The notes: generated from the sequence alone by a model not told the origin. DNA of 64,000 nt from Nocardioides sp. (GCA_037045645.1 JBAOIH010000001.1:1116001-1180000), one strand, 5' to 3'; shown: positions 51,591 to 61,461, counted from the first letter of the stretch. Made by a program: numbers and translations.

Positions 51591-52349
51591 ATGCCGCTGA
51601 CGCCAGAGGACGTGAGCAACAAGCGCTTTACGCCCGTACGCCTTCGCGAGGGGTACGACATGGGCGAGGTGGACCAGTTCCTCGACGAGGTGGAGGCTGA
51701 GCTGGCCCGTCTCAACCGGGAGAACGAAGAACTGCGTGCGCGCCTTGGTGACGCGCAGGCCAGCGGCAGTGGCTTCGCCCCGGCAGCCGAGCCCGACGTG
51801 GCAGAGGAGCCGGTCGCCGACGAGGTCGTGGAGACCCCGGCAGAGCCCGAGCCCGTAGCGGCGGCGGCCCCGGTGGCGGCCGCGGAGCCCATCCGTGTCG
51901 AGACTGTGCCGCAGGCGTCCAATGCCGCCGCGCGCCTGCTGGAGATCGCCACGCGCAACGCCGACGAGTTGGTCGACGACGCCAAGAACCAGGCCGACGC
52001 CATCGTGGGTGAGGCTCGCACGAAGGCCGAGCGCCTGACGTCCGAGAGCAAGGCCAGCGCCGACAAGATGGAGTCCGACGCACGGACCCGTTCGCAGATG
52101 CTCGACTCCGAGACCGCCGAGCGTCGCAAGGAACTGTTCGGTGCGCTCGAGGTGGAGCGCGGCAAGTTGACCAACGAGATCGAGGGTCTGCGTTCGTTCG
52201 AGCGCGAATACCGCTCGCGCCTCAAGAGCTACTTCAACCAGCAACTCGAGGCGCTGGACAACTCCAGCGTCAATCCCGAGGCGGAGATGCCCGAGTCGAC
52301 GCAGCCGCCGAAGCGTCTTCGTTCGATCCTCGGGGAGGAGGAGGGCTGA
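51591..52349 (+). CDS. divIVA: DivIVA/Wag31-type polar growth protein
   Basis: The 252-residue protein begins MPLTPEDVSNKRFTPVRLREGYDMGEVDQFLDEVEAELARLNRENEEL, the membrane-binding and first coiled-coil region of DivIVA. After an acidic Pro/Ala-rich linker (about 65-100) a second long coiled coil (AARLLEIATRNADELVDDAKNQADAIVGEA) leads to a C-terminal tail. It marks the cell pole and guides tip growth. I chose ATG 51591, with GGGTGAGG just upstream, over ATG 51579. The upstream region holds TATTGT (51534-51539) as a possible -10 box. Confidence 0.94.
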   Translation: MPLTPEDVSNKRFTPVRLREGYDMGEVDQFLDEVEAELARLNRENEELRARLGDAQASGSGFAPAAEPDVAEEPVADEVVETPAEPEPVAAAAPVAAAEPIRVETVPQASNAAARLLEIATRNADELVDDAKNQADAIVGEARTKAERLTSESKASADKMESDARTRSQMLDSETAERRKELFGALEVERGKLTNEIEGLRSFEREYRSRLKSYFNQQLEALDNSSVNPEAEMPESTQPPKRLRSILGEEEG

Positions 52350-52376
52350 CGCCCTTCCCCAGCAACAGTCGCTGCT

Positions 52377-52407
52377 GACGGCCGATCCGCTGTGCGGATC
52401 GGCCGTC
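52377..52407 (+). terminator. hairpin terminator after divIVA
   Basis: GACGGCCGATCCG (52377-52389) and CGGATCGGCCGTC (52395-52407) pair perfectly over 13 bp with loop CTGTG. Only a weak U-rich run (ATTTC) follows. It marks the end of the dcw cluster. Confidence 0.75.
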
Positions 52408-52544
52408 GGTCGATTTCGGTGGACCTGCCACCGTGGCGGTGACTCACCCTTTGGAGGCTTGGAAAGGCGATGAGGCTCGGCTAGCCTCCGGTCACGATCA
52501 GCGGCAGAAGCCGCAGGTCAACCCACGTCGGAGGTCTCCCCAGC

Positions 52545-53324
52545 ATGGTGCGCAGTTTGGCCCGTTCGATCGCCGATACGGCCAAGAGGGCGATCTCGGG
52601 CCGGTCCGCAGTTGTCGAGGCTGCTCCCGCGAAGGAGGCGCCCGCCACGAAGGCACCCGCGAAGAAGGCGCCCGCGAAGAAGGCGCCCGCCAAGAAGGCG
52701 CCCGCCAAGAAGGCGCCCGCCAAGAAGGCGCCCGCCAAGAAGGCGCCCGCCAAGAAGACGGCCGCGAAGAAGGCGCCCGCCAAGAAGGCAGCCGCGAAGA
52801 AGGCGCCCGCCAAGAAGGCAGCCGCGAAGAAGACGGCCGCGAAGAAGGCGCCCGCCAAGAAGACGGCCGCCAAAAAGGCACCGGCGAAGAAGGCGCCCGC
52901 CAAGAAGACACCGGCGAAGAAAGCCGCTGTCGGCACCCTCGTCGTACGCGAGGGCGAGACCAAGTGGACCAAGAAGGAACTCGACGACGTCCTCAAGGAG
53001 TTGCACGAGCAGCGCAGTCGCCTGCGCGCGGAGGTCACCGAGCAAGAGCGTGACCTGGCCGATCTGATGCGCGACGCCGGTGACGGCGCTGGACACGATC
53101 AGGCCGACATGGGAGCTACGTCGTTCGAACGTGACCAGGAACTCGCCTTCGTCCACAACGAGCGCGACATGCTGGCGCAGATTGATCGTGCGCTGGAACG
53201 GATCGAGGATGGCACATACGGCATCTGCGAATCTTGCGGGAACCCGATCGGCAAGATGAGAGTGATGGCGTTCCCGCGTGCCACACTGTGCGTGACATGC
53301 AAACAGCGCGAGGAGCGCCGCTGA
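52545..53324 (+). CDS. TraR/DksA-type zinc-finger protein with Lys/Ala/Pro repeat N-terminus
   Basis: The 259-residue protein has an N-terminal tail (about 30-128) of repeated KAPAK/KKAA units, very basic, followed by a coiled coil (KKELDDVLKELHEQRSRLRAEVTEQERDLADLM), the DksA-like loop region (GDGAGHDQADMGATSFERDQEL) and the C4 zinc finger (C228, C231, C249, C252) in GICESCGNPIGKMRVMAFPRATLCVTC. The basic tail resembles H1-like DNA-binding domains seen in actinobacterial HupB-like proteins, suggesting it binds DNA or RNA while the core touches RNA polymerase. It precedes lspA. Confidence 0.85.
   Translation: MVRSLARSIADTAKRAISGRSAVVEAAPAKEAPATKAPAKKAPAKKAPAKKAPAKKAPAKKAPAKKAPAKKTAAKKAPAKKAAAKKAPAKKAAAKKTAAKKAPAKKTAAKKAPAKKAPAKKTPAKKAAVGTLVVREGETKWTKKELDDVLKELHEQRSRLRAEVTEQERDLADLMRDAGDGAGHDQADMGATSFERDQELAFVHNERDMLAQIDRALERIEDGTYGICESCGNPIGKMRVMAFPRATLCVTCKQREERR
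52630..52925 (+). repeat. 15-bp coding repeats encoding KAPAK units
   Basis: Units of the form AAGAAGGCGCCCGCC and variants (GCAGCCGCG, ACGGCCGCG) run in frame about 20 times. Adjacent copies are almost identical, so the copy number may vary between strains and may be collapsed in assemblies. Confidence 0.85.
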
Positions 53325-53359
53325 CTCCCAGCGGCCATGACGGATCTGACCAACCCAGC

Positions 53360-53875
53360 GTGCTCCCTCGCCGCTTCGGCCTGTTCGTCCTGGTCTTCGC
53401 GGTCTGCTATGTCAGCGACGTGCTCAGCAAGATCGTCGCGGTGCATCGGCTCGAGCCCGGTCACAGTGTCGAGATCGTGGGCGATTTCTTCACTCTCTAT
53501 TTGATCCGCAACCCGGGCGCGGCCTTCAGCATGGGCGAGCGGTTCACGGTGTTCCTCAGTTGCCTGGCTGTCGTGGCGACCGTGGTGGCATGGCGCTTCG
53601 CCTGGCTGACTCGCCACCGAGGGTGGGCCGTGGGCATCGGGCTTGTGGGTGCCGGAGTGCTCGGAAATCTCACCGATCGCCTGTTGCGTGAGCCGGGACC
53701 GATGCGCGGCCACGTGGTCGACTTCTTCCGGTTGCCCAACTGGCCGATCTTCAACGTCGCCGATATCTGCATCAATGTGGGTGCCGGGCTGATCTTGCTG
53801 CTGGCCCTGCGCGGCATCTCGTACGACGGGACGCGCGAGGAATCGGCCGGCTCCGCGAAGGAGGGCGACGCGTGA
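53360..53875 (+). CDS. lspA: lipoprotein signal peptidase (signal peptidase II)
   Basis: LspA cleaves signal peptides of lipoproteins in the membrane. The protein has four membrane helices and the conserved catalytic Asp pair (GNLTDRLLR and HVVDFFRLPNWPIFNVADICINVG), plus VSDVLSKIVAV and LIRNPGAAFS. The start is uncertain: GTG 53360 gives 171 residues and places the first helix five residues in, while an in-frame ATG near 53297 would overlap the TraR gene. It overlaps the pseudouridine synthase gene (GTGA). Confidence 0.9.
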   Translation: MLPRRFGLFVLVFAVCYVSDVLSKIVAVHRLEPGHSVEIVGDFFTLYLIRNPGAAFSMGERFTVFLSCLAVVATVVAWRFAWLTRHRGWAVGIGLVGAGVLGNLTDRLLREPGPMRGHVVDFFRLPNWPIFNVADICINVGAGLILLLALRGISYDGTREESAGSAKEGDA

Positions 53876-54801
53876 GCGAACAACGCACCGTGCTGGTACC
53901 CGACGGATTGGCCGGCGAGCGTGTCGACGCCGCCTTGGCTCGGATGTTCGGCTTCTCGCGCACCCGTGCGGCCGAACTCGTGGCCGAGGGGCACGTCGCC
54001 GTCGACGGTGCCCAGGTGGTCAAGAGTCATCGAGTCGCCAGCGGCGCCATGCTGGATGTGACGATTCCCGACGTGGCCGATCCGGTGACGGTGGTTCCGG
54101 AGATCGTAGAGGGCATCCGGATCATCCACGACGATGATGCGTTGGTCGTGATCGACAAGCCGGTCGGCGTGGCGGTGCACCCGTCGCCGGGGTGGAACGG
54201 CCCAACTGTGGTCGGCCACCTGGTCGCCGCGGGCTTTCGGATCGCCACCAGTGGTGCCTCCGAACGCCAAGGGATCGTGCAGCGTCTGGACGTGGGCACG
54301 TCGGGTGTGATGGTGATCGCCAAGGGCGAGCGAGCGTACTCCGTACTCAAGAACGCCTTCCGGCACCGCACCGTCGACAAGACCTATCACGCTCTTGTGC
54401 AGGGGCACCCGGATCCCTGGCAGGGCACCATCGACGCACCCATCGCGCGACATCCCAAGCACGACTACAAGATGGCGGTGATGTCGGGTGGGCGCCACAG
54501 CGTGACGCACTACGAGACGCTGGAGGCGCACCGCTTCGCCAGCCTGTTGGAAGTGCACCTGGAGACGGGACGTACCCACCAGATTCGCGTGCACATGAGC
54601 GCGCTCCACCACCCGTGCGTGGCTGACTTCCACTACGGCGCCGATCCGGTGCTGGCCAAGCGTGTCGGACTTGAACGGCAGTGGTTGCACGCGGTCAAAC
54701 TCGGCTTCTTGCACCCCGAGACGGGGGAGTACGTCGAGTACGAGTCGCCTTATCCCGACGACCTCGCCCACGCGCTCGAAGTCATCCGTGCCGCCGACTG
54801 A
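53872..54801 (+). CDS. RluD-type 23S rRNA pseudouridine synthase
   Basis: The 309-residue enzyme has an N-terminal S4 RNA-binding domain (GERVDAALARMFGFSRTRAAELVAEGHVAVDG) and a catalytic domain with Asp140 in QRLDVGTSGVMVIAKGE, VVIDKPVGVAVHPSPGW and LETGRTHQIRVHMSALHHPCVAD. It isomerises uridines in 23S rRNA. The lspA-rluD pair is conserved in actinobacteria. The GTG start overlaps lspA by four bases. Confidence 0.92.
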   Translation: MSEQRTVLVPDGLAGERVDAALARMFGFSRTRAAELVAEGHVAVDGAQVVKSHRVASGAMLDVTIPDVADPVTVVPEIVEGIRIIHDDDALVVIDKPVGVAVHPSPGWNGPTVVGHLVAAGFRIATSGASERQGIVQRLDVGTSGVMVIAKGERAYSVLKNAFRHRTVDKTYHALVQGHPDPWQGTIDAPIARHPKHDYKMAVMSGGRHSVTHYETLEAHRFASLLEVHLETGRTHQIRVHMSALHHPCVADFHYGADPVLAKRVGLERQWLHAVKLGFLHPETGEYVEYESPYPDDLAHALEVIRAAD

Positions 54802-55282
54802 CCAGACCCCGGACCTCACGCTCAGGCCGGCGCAGTCTGGCGACCTGGCCCAGGTCGCGGATGTTTTCATCAGTGCCCGGCGTGCCGCCGCACCGCAGAT
54901 GCCGCCATTCGTACGGCCCGACGATCAGGTGCGCGCGTGGGTGCAGGCGTGGGACCTGACGCAGTACGACGTGTGGGTCGCCGAGCGCGACAGCGCGGTC
55001 GTGGGCTTGGCGAGGATGAAGGACGACTGGCTCGACGACCTCTATGTGGACCCGCGCCATCAACACGTGGGGATCGGGACTGCGCTGCTCGAGGTGGCGA
55101 AGGCTCTTCGACCTGGTGGTTTCTGCCTGTGGGTGTTCGAGTCCAATGCACCCGCGCGTGGGTTCTACCGTCGCCGCGGTCTGCTGGAGTTGGAGCGTAC
55201 GGACGGCTCGGCCAACGAAGAGCGCAGCCCCGATGTCAAGATGGCCTGGCCAGGTGTGCCGGGCTGGACTCGCACGCGATGA
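54788..55282 (+). CDS. GNAT-family N-acetyltransferase
   Basis: The 164-residue protein has the GNAT fold: LTLRPAQSGDLAQVADVFISAR, WVAERDSAVVGLARM, the acetyl-CoA loop LYVDPRHQHVGIGTALLEVAKAL and LWVFESNAPARGFYRRRGLLELERTDG. The substrate is unknown. It starts at GTG 54788, 14 bases inside the rluD-type gene, so translational coupling is likely. Confidence 0.85.
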   Translation: MPPTDQTPDLTLRPAQSGDLAQVADVFISARRAAAPQMPPFVRPDDQVRAWVQAWDLTQYDVWVAERDSAVVGLARMKDDWLDDLYVDPRHQHVGIGTALLEVAKALRPGGFCLWVFESNAPARGFYRRRGLLELERTDGSANEERSPDVKMAWPGVPGWTRTR

Positions 55283-55334
55283 TGCACGTCACCCGAGCCG
55301 CGGGGGGTGCGGCCCGGGCGACGAGGAAGGTGTC

Positions 55335-55887
55335 TCAGAGGCTGCCGTTGATCGGGCCAACCTGCCAGTTGTTCAAAGTTGCGCTGAAAGTGAACGACGC
55401 GGTCGAGACGGCCGAGCAGGTGACGCTGTTCGTCGGGTCGAGCCAATCCAGGAACGTGACGGAGTAACTCACCTGCATCGTGGCCAGGTGGTACTTGGCG
55501 CGGAGCAGGCCCAAGTCTCCGTAGAAGTCGGTGAATGGGTGGCCAGACGTCACAGTCCCCGCAACGGAGATCGCGCCACCTGAGCCGTTGATCACCGGGG
55601 AGCCGCCAGCGCTCTGGGTGAAGGTGAAGGGCAATGTCGCCCCGTCGCTGCCGACGATGGTGATGCCGGTGATGGTCACATAGAAGCCGGTGGAGTTTGC
55701 GGGTGCCTGGGCCTGGTTGACCGTGTAGGCGCCGAAGTTCAGTTGGAGCAGCTCCTGCGTCGAGTTCAACGCGGCGAGGTTGTACGACGGGGCGCTGCCA
55801 GACACGGGCACCAGCACGGCCCCCGGGTCTGGCGGGCACGGACCACGCGGCGCCCTTGGCGACGGAGCGGCGGGAAAGGGAGGTCAT
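55335..55887 (-). CDS. secreted protein with twin-arginine-like signal, with an apparent +1 frameshift
   Basis: The corrected 183-residue product starts MTSLSRRSVAKGAAWSVPA, with an Arg-Arg signal of the type seen in many actinobacterial exported proteins, followed by a beta-rich, Ser/Thr/Gly/Asn-rich domain with only one Cys. I recognise no family. The signal and the main body lie in different frames: deleting one base of the five-C run (plus strand, 55820-55824) restores one frame. It is convergent with the GNAT gene. Confidence 0.65.
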
Positions 55888-56239
55888 CGGGGGCCTTTCG
55901 AGAGTACGTCTGAGATAAGGTTCCGGTCGTGTAACACGGTGTTTGCACTGCAAGTTGCACGAGCAGTGTGCGGTATGTGACGGAAGAAGTCCGCATTCGT
56001 TACGTCGAATTCATCGGTTTGTGAGCAGGGTCACTTAGGAGTCTTTCTACGGTCTCTCCGGGTCAACGCATCACCCCACCGTCGCGGTGGCCGAGGCGTG
56101 CCTTGTCGGTCGTGGCTGACACACTGACGTAGGCTGATCGCTCTTCCCCTTTCAGTGCCGTACGGACCCTCGCGCGGCGCCGCTGATCAGTCAGCAACGC
56201 CCTGCTCCAGCGACCCAGGAAAGGTGCGGATCACCCTCG
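55888..56239. other. 352-bp divergent region between secreted protein and dnaE1
   Basis: No gene is supported here. TAGGCT (56130-56135) is a possible -10 box for dnaE1, with TTGTCG (56103-56108) upstream at a poor spacing. A small hairpin (CCACCG-TCG-CGGTGG) lies in the middle. The region near 55920-56000 has GCACTGC and GCAGTGTGC half-sites, which might be an operator, but this is weak. Confidence 0.4.
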
Positions 56240-59200
56240 ATGTCCGTCGGCTCCAAGGACGATTTCGTCCACCTGCACGTGCACACCGAGTACTCCATGC
56301 TCGACGGCGCCTCGCTTCTCGAACGGGTTGTTCAGCCGCACCAGCGACCTCGGCATGTCGGCGATCGCCATGACCGACCACGGCAACCTGCACGGGGCGT
56401 ACGACTTCTACAGCAAGGCACGCCAGCACGGCGTCAAGCCGATCATCGGGATCGAGGCGTATGTCACGCCCGGCACCCAGCGTGGTGAGCGCCGCCGCGT
56501 GCGGTGGGGACAGGGGGATCTCGCCGAAGAGGGCGGCAACGACGTCGCGGGCGGCGGGGCGTACACCCACATGACGATGTGGGCCGAGGACACCACCGGC
56601 ATGCACAACCTCTTCCGGCTGTCGTCGCGCTCCAGCCTGGAGGGCTACTTCTACAAACCGCGCATGGACAAGGAGATCCTCGCCGAGCACAGCTCAGGGC
56701 TGATCGTGAGCACTGGGTGTCCCAGCGGTGCGATCCAGACGCGACTGCGCCTGGGACAGTACGACGAGGCGGTGCGCGAGGCGGGCGAGCTCCAAGAGAT
56801 CTTCGGTCGTGACAACGTCTTCTTGGAGTTGATGGATCACGGGATCGACATCGAGAAGCGGGTCCGAGACGACCTGCTGCGCCTTGGCAAGCAGATGGGC
56901 ATCGCGCCGATCGCGACCAACGACTCGCACTACAACAACCCCGAGGACGCCGACGCCCACGATGCGCTGATCTGCGTCGCGTCCGGCAAGCGGCTGTCCG
57001 ATCCCAATCGGTTGAAGTTCGACGGGGGCGGCTACTACATCAAGTCGGCCGCCGAGATGCGGGAGTTGTGGGCCGGGCGCTTCGGCATGCCCGAGGCGTG
57101 CGACAACACGCTGGCGATCGCCGAACGCTGCGAGGTCGAGTTCACCGAGTCCACCGGTGGCTACATGGCCCGCGCGGACGTCCCGGCGGGCGAGACCGAG
57201 GAGTCGTGGTTCCGTCACGAGGTGTGGCGCGGCATCGAGGCGCGTTATCCCGGTGAGTTGACCACCGACGCGGTTCGCGAGCGTACGGAACTCGAACTCG
57301 CCGTGATCAGCCAGAAGGGCTACTGCGGCTACTACCTGGTGGTCGCCGACTTCATCAACTGGGCCAAGGACAACGGCATCCGGGTCGGCCCCGGTCGCGG
57401 TTCAGGTGCGGGCTCGATCGCGGCGTACGCCCTGCGGATCACCGACCTGTGTCCGCTGGAACACGGATTGTTCTTCGAACGGTTCCTCAATCCCGAGCGA
57501 CCCTCGATGCCCGACTTCGACATCGACTTCGACGACGCACGTCGTGGCGAGGTGATCACCTACGTCTCGCAGAAGTACGGCGCCGACCGGGTCGCCCAGA
57601 TCGCCACCTTCGGCAGGCTGAAGGCCAAGGCGGCCATCAAGGACGCTGCGCGCGTCCTCGACCACGGATTCGCGATCTCCGACCGGATCACCAAGGCGTT
57701 GCCCGCCGATGTGATGGGCAAAGGCGTCCCGCTCCGCGAGATCTTCAATGCCGACCACAAGCGCTACAACGACGGTGGCGAGTTCCGCACGCTGCACAGC
57801 CAGGACCCCGACGTCCGGACGATCTATGACACTGCGCTCGGCCTGGAAGGCCAGATCCGCAACTGGGGCGTGCACGCCGCCGGCGTGATCATGTCGAGCG
57901 AGCCGCTGATCGACATCGTGCCGATCATGTCCCGACCGCAAGACGGCGCGGTCATTACGCAGTTCGACTATCCGATGTGCGAGTCGCTCGGCCTGGTCAA
58001 GATGGACTTCCTCGGGCTTTCCAACCTGCGGATCCTCGAAGACGCGCTGGTCAATATCGAGGCGAATCGAGGCGAGAGGATCGTCCTCGAGGAACTCCCA
58101 TTCGACGATCGCTCGACGTACGCGCTGATGGGACGCGGCGACACCCTCGGTGTCTTCCAGCTCGATGGTTCGGGCATGCGCTCACTGCTGCGGTCGATGC
58201 AGCCCGACGAGTTCGCCGACATCACGGCCGTGAGCGCCCTCTATCGCCCCGGCCCGATGGGCGCGGACTCGCACAACAAGTACGCACGTCGCAAGAACGG
58301 CCGGGAGCCGATCGAGCCGATCCACCCGGCGCTGGCCGAGGCTCTGGAGCCGGTGCTGGGGGAGACGTACGGCCTGATCGTGTATCAGGAGCAGGTGATG
58401 GCGATCGCCCAGGTGCTGGCCGGCTTCACGCTCGGCGCGGCCGACAACCTGCGCCGCGCGATGGGCAAGAAGAAGAAGGACGAACTCGACAAGCAGTACG
58501 CCGGGTTCCGCGACGGCATGCTGGAGCGCAACTTCCCCCAGAAGGCGATCGACACGCTGTGGGGGATCCTGCTCCCGTTCTCCGACTACGCGTTCAACAA
58601 GTCGCACTCGGCGGCGTACGGCGTCATCACCTATTGGACCGCCTACCTCAAGGCCAACTACCCGACCGAATACATGGCTGCGCTCCTCACCTCGGTGAAG
58701 GACGACAAGGACAAGATGGCGATCTATCTCAACGAATGTCGCCGGATGAAGATCCAGGTGCTCCCGCCGGATGTCAACGAGTCGCACGCCAACTTCACGC
58801 CGGTCGGGCGTGACATCAGGTTCGGTCTCACCGCGATCCGCAACGTCGGTGGCAACGTGGTCGAGGGCATCGTCGGTGCGCGCGAGGACAAGAGCCGCTT
58901 CCTCGACTTCAACGACTTCATGGAGAAGGTGCCTGCGCTGGTGTGCAATAAGCGCGTCATCGACTCCCTCATCAAGGCGGGCGCTTTCGACGATATGAAG
59001 CACCAGCGTCGAGCGCTGGTCGCGATCCACGAACTCGCGGTGGATCAGTTCGTCGACATCAAGCGGAACGAGGCGATCGGACAAGACTCCCTCTTCGGAG
59101 CATTCGATGACGACGACGCCGGTTTCGGCGTTTCAGTCGCGATCCCCGACATAGAAGAGTGGGACAAGATGACGCTGCTGGGTCACGAGCGCGACATGCT

Positions 59201-59798
59201 CGGGCTGTATGTGTCCGACCACCCGCTGCTGGGGCTCGAACATGTGCTCTCGCAAGGCACCGACTGCACGATCGGTCAACTGATCGCGGACGAGGATCGC
59301 GCCGACGGCACTCCGGTGACCGTCAGTGGGCTGGTCACCAGCGTCCAGCGCAAGATCAACAAGCGGGGCGACACCTGGGCGATCGTCACCCTGGAGGACC
59401 TCGAAGGCGCCATCAACATCCGGTTCTTCGCGTCGTCCTATCAACTTGCGGCCACCCACCTGGTCCCCGATGCGATCTTGACGGTGAAGGGCATCTTCCG
59501 CCGTGAGGAGGATCAGCCGTCGATGACCGGCCAGCAGGTCTCCTTGCCCGACCTGACCGATGGCCCGAGCGGACCGGTGACGATCAGTCTGCCCTCGACG
59601 AGATGTACGCCGCCTGTGGTGGAACGGCTCAAGGAGGTCTTGCGTACGCATCCGGGCGTCACGGAGGTGCGGTTGCGCCTCCTCACGCGCACCGGCACCA
59701 CCGTGCTCAAGCTCGACGAGGGGTTGCGGGTGAAGCCCAGTCCTGCGCTGTTCGCCGACCTCAAACAGTTGCTGGGTCCGGGATGCTTGGGCGCGTGA
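56240..59798 (+). CDS. dnaE1: DNA polymerase III alpha subunit, with an apparent +1 frameshift near its start
   Basis: This is the main replicative polymerase. The corrected 1185-residue product starts MSVGSKDDFVHLHVHTEYSMLDGASLLERLF, then the PHP domain (AIAMTDHGNLHGAYDFY), catalytic palm (GPGRGSGAGSIAAYAL, MPDFDIDFDD), FNKSHSAAYGVITYWTAYLKANYPTEYMAALLTS, the OB-fold and a C-terminal tail. The first 28 residues are in another frame: deleting one G from GGG at 56325-56327 restores LLERLFSRTSDLG. As dnaE1 is essential, this must be an error or an unrecognised recoding. DnaE2 at 21913 is the mutagenic paralogue. Confidence 0.93.
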
Positions 59799-60325
59799 GG
59801 ACGAGATCGCCCCGACGCGAATGGCTGAGCGTCGTCGTGGTGGCGGTGGTCTTGGCTACTCTGACCGCCCTGGTGTGGGTGACGCTTTGGACCCCACCCA
59901 CCGGGTTCGCCTGGCAAGGCAGGTTCCTGCTTGATTCCTCCGGGCTTCGCGCGGACGTGGACGGCACCGCGCTGTATGTGCTGTGCGCGGTGGGTGGTGG
60001 GGTGCTCCTGGGGGTGTTCGCTGCATTCCAAGCCCACGAGCCGCGGCTGACGCTGACGGCCGTCTTGGTCGGGGCGGGGCTGGCTGCCGTGCTGATGGTG
60101 GCGTGGGGCCACCAATTGGAGCCGCTCGACGCCGCGCGCCTGGCGAAGTCCGCGGCCGACGGCACGAAGATGAGCGGCGACCTGACGGTCGTGGGTCGTG
60201 CGCCGCTGCTGGCCTGGCCGATCTCGGCCCTGGCCTCCTACCTGCTGCTGGTGCTGTGGCTTACACCCCGTGATCGTGCGGTGGCACCCGAGTCAGTCCT
60301 TGCCGACGGGCGCGATGACGGCTGA
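59795..60325 (+). CDS. four-helix membrane protein, possibly DUF2567-like
   Basis: The protein of about 176 residues has four hydrophobic segments (near 11-35, 58-78, 86-105 and 142-164, counted from GTG 59795) with an extracytoplasmic loop after helix 1. The start is GTG 59795, overlapping dnaE1 (GTGA), or ATG 59783. The layout resembles mycobacterial DUF2567 proteins, but I am not sure. No function is known. It is convergent with the YbaK gene, and the two coding ends overlap by about 30 bases. Confidence 0.6.
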   Translation: MRTRSPRREWLSVVVVAVVLATLTALVWVTLWTPPTGFAWQGRFLLDSSGLRADVDGTALYVLCAVGGGVLLGVFAAFQAHEPRLTLTAVLVGAGLAAVLMVAWGHQLEPLDAARLAKSAADGTKMSGDLTVVGRAPLLAWPISALASYLLLVLWLTPRDRAVAPESVLADGRDDG

Positions 60326-60784
60326 GGTCAGCCGTACCAGGTCGGCCGGTGCGATCTCGAGATCCAAGCCGCGACGGCCCGCGGAGACGAAGATCGTGTC
60401 GAAGAGGTCGACGGTCTCGTCGAGGACCGTACGCAGCGCGCGCTTTTGACCCAGCGGGGAGATCCCACCGGCGACATAGCCGGTGACCCGCTCGGCCCGG
60501 CTGACCTCGGCCATCACGGCTCGGCTGCCGCCGAGCGTCCTGGCCAGGGCTTTGAGGTCGAGCTGGCCGGAGACGGGGACGACCGCGACCACCAGTTCGC
60601 CGTCGAGCTCGGCGAGCAAAGTCTTGAACACCCGCTCGGGTTCCAGCCCGAGCGCGTGGGCGGCTTCGAGACCGAAGGAGGTGGCGCGCGGATCGTGGTC
60701 GTAGTCGTGGAGGGCGAAGTCCGCACCCGCCGCGATCAGTGCTGCGGTCGCCGGCGTACCCCCACTCCTGGAGCGTTTGGCCAT
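60293..60784 (-). CDS. ybaK: Cys-tRNA(Pro) deacylase YbaK
   Basis: The 163-residue editing enzyme has YDHDPRATSFGLEAAHALGLEPERVFKTLLAELDG, VVPVSGQLDLKALARTLG and YVAGGISPLGQKRALRTVLDETVDLFDTIFVSAGRRGLDLEIAPADL, a close match to YbaK. It hydrolyses Cys mischarged to tRNA-Pro. The ATG at 60784 (MAKRSRSGG) was chosen because the longer frame reads into the next gene. It lies just downstream of the LON-domain gene on the same strand. Confidence 0.9.
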   Translation of the reverse strand: MAKRSRSGGTPATAALIAAGADFALHDYDHDPRATSFGLEAAHALGLEPERVFKTLLAELDGELVVAVVPVSGQLDLKALARTLGGSRAVMAEVSRAERVTGYVAGGISPLGQKRALRTVLDETVDLFDTIFVSAGRRGLDLEIAPADLVRLTSAVIAPVGKD

Positions 60785-60792
60785 CTCGCCGC

Positions 60793-61461
60793 CTAGTTGG
60801 GGGACCAGCGGGTGCGGGCGATCTCCGTGGCCGGTAGCGAGGGGATCACGTTCATCGCGCGCAACTCCTCGCGCAACAGCTCGGTGACCAGCACCAGCCG
60901 TTCCAGCGCGTCGTCGGACTCCAACAACGCCTGCCGTTCGGGCATCGGCAGGGGCGCGACGGCGGCCAGAGTCCAGGAGAGGTAGGTCGGGTCCGTCGGC
61001 AGATTTCCTGGATGCGGATCGCCGCGGAAGGGTGCGACAGCAACCCGGAACGCCTCGAACATCGCAAGTGCTTGTTCGACCACCTCGTCCGGCACCGAGG
61101 CGGCGCGTGCGTCCGGCAGCACCTCGACCTCTCCCGCCGGGAAGTCGCCACTGGTCTGCAGCCGATCGAGCCGCATTCGATCGCGGCCCACGGCCACGAT
61201 GTCGAAGGTGCCGTCGGGATTGCGGGAGATCTCGGTCAGTTGCATCCGGGTGCCGACGCGAAACAGTGACTGGGCACCGTGCTCGCCGACCTCGTAGCCC
61301 TCGCGGATGCACACGGACCCGAAGAGGCGTTGGGCGGGATCGGGTTCGCGCAGCAGGTGGTGGATCAGTGCGCGGTAGCGGTCCTCGAAGACGTGAAGCG
61401 GCACGACAAGTCCGGGAAAGAGCACCGTGTTGAGCGGGAACATCGGCAGCGCGGTGGTCAC
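60793..61461 (-). CDS. LON-substrate-binding domain protein
   Basis: The 222-residue protein starts LPMFPLNTVLFPGLVVPLHVFEDRYRALI and has GSVCIREGYEVG, typical of the LON N-terminal (PUA-like) domain standing alone. The C-terminal part is helical. No protease domain is present. A strong AGGAGGTGA ribosome site precedes GTG 61461. It is divergent from hisD with 85 bp between them. Its role is unclear; family members may bind unfolded protein. Confidence 0.87.
   Translation of the reverse strand: MTTALPMFPLNTVLFPGLVVPLHVFEDRYRALIHHLLREPDPAQRLFGSVCIREGYEVGEHGAQSLFRVGTRMQLTEISRNPDGTFDIVAVGRDRMRLDRLQTSGDFPAGEVEVLPDARAASVPDEVVEQALAMFEAFRVAVAPFRGDPHPGNLPTDPTYLSWTLAAVAPLPMPERQALLESDDALERLVLVTELLREELRAMNVIPSLPATEIARTRWSPN

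Noticed and set aside
52481..53038. Minus-strand frame rich in Ala/Phe/Gly/Leu opposite the KAPAK repeats
   Set aside because: It is the mirror image of the repeated codons; the plus strand has an intact zinc finger and DksA-like core.
53337..53360. ATG at 53337 as the lspA start with another frameshift
   Set aside because: Joining it to the lspA frame would need loss of two bases or gain of one, unlike the other slips, and GTG 53360 already gives a sensible protein.
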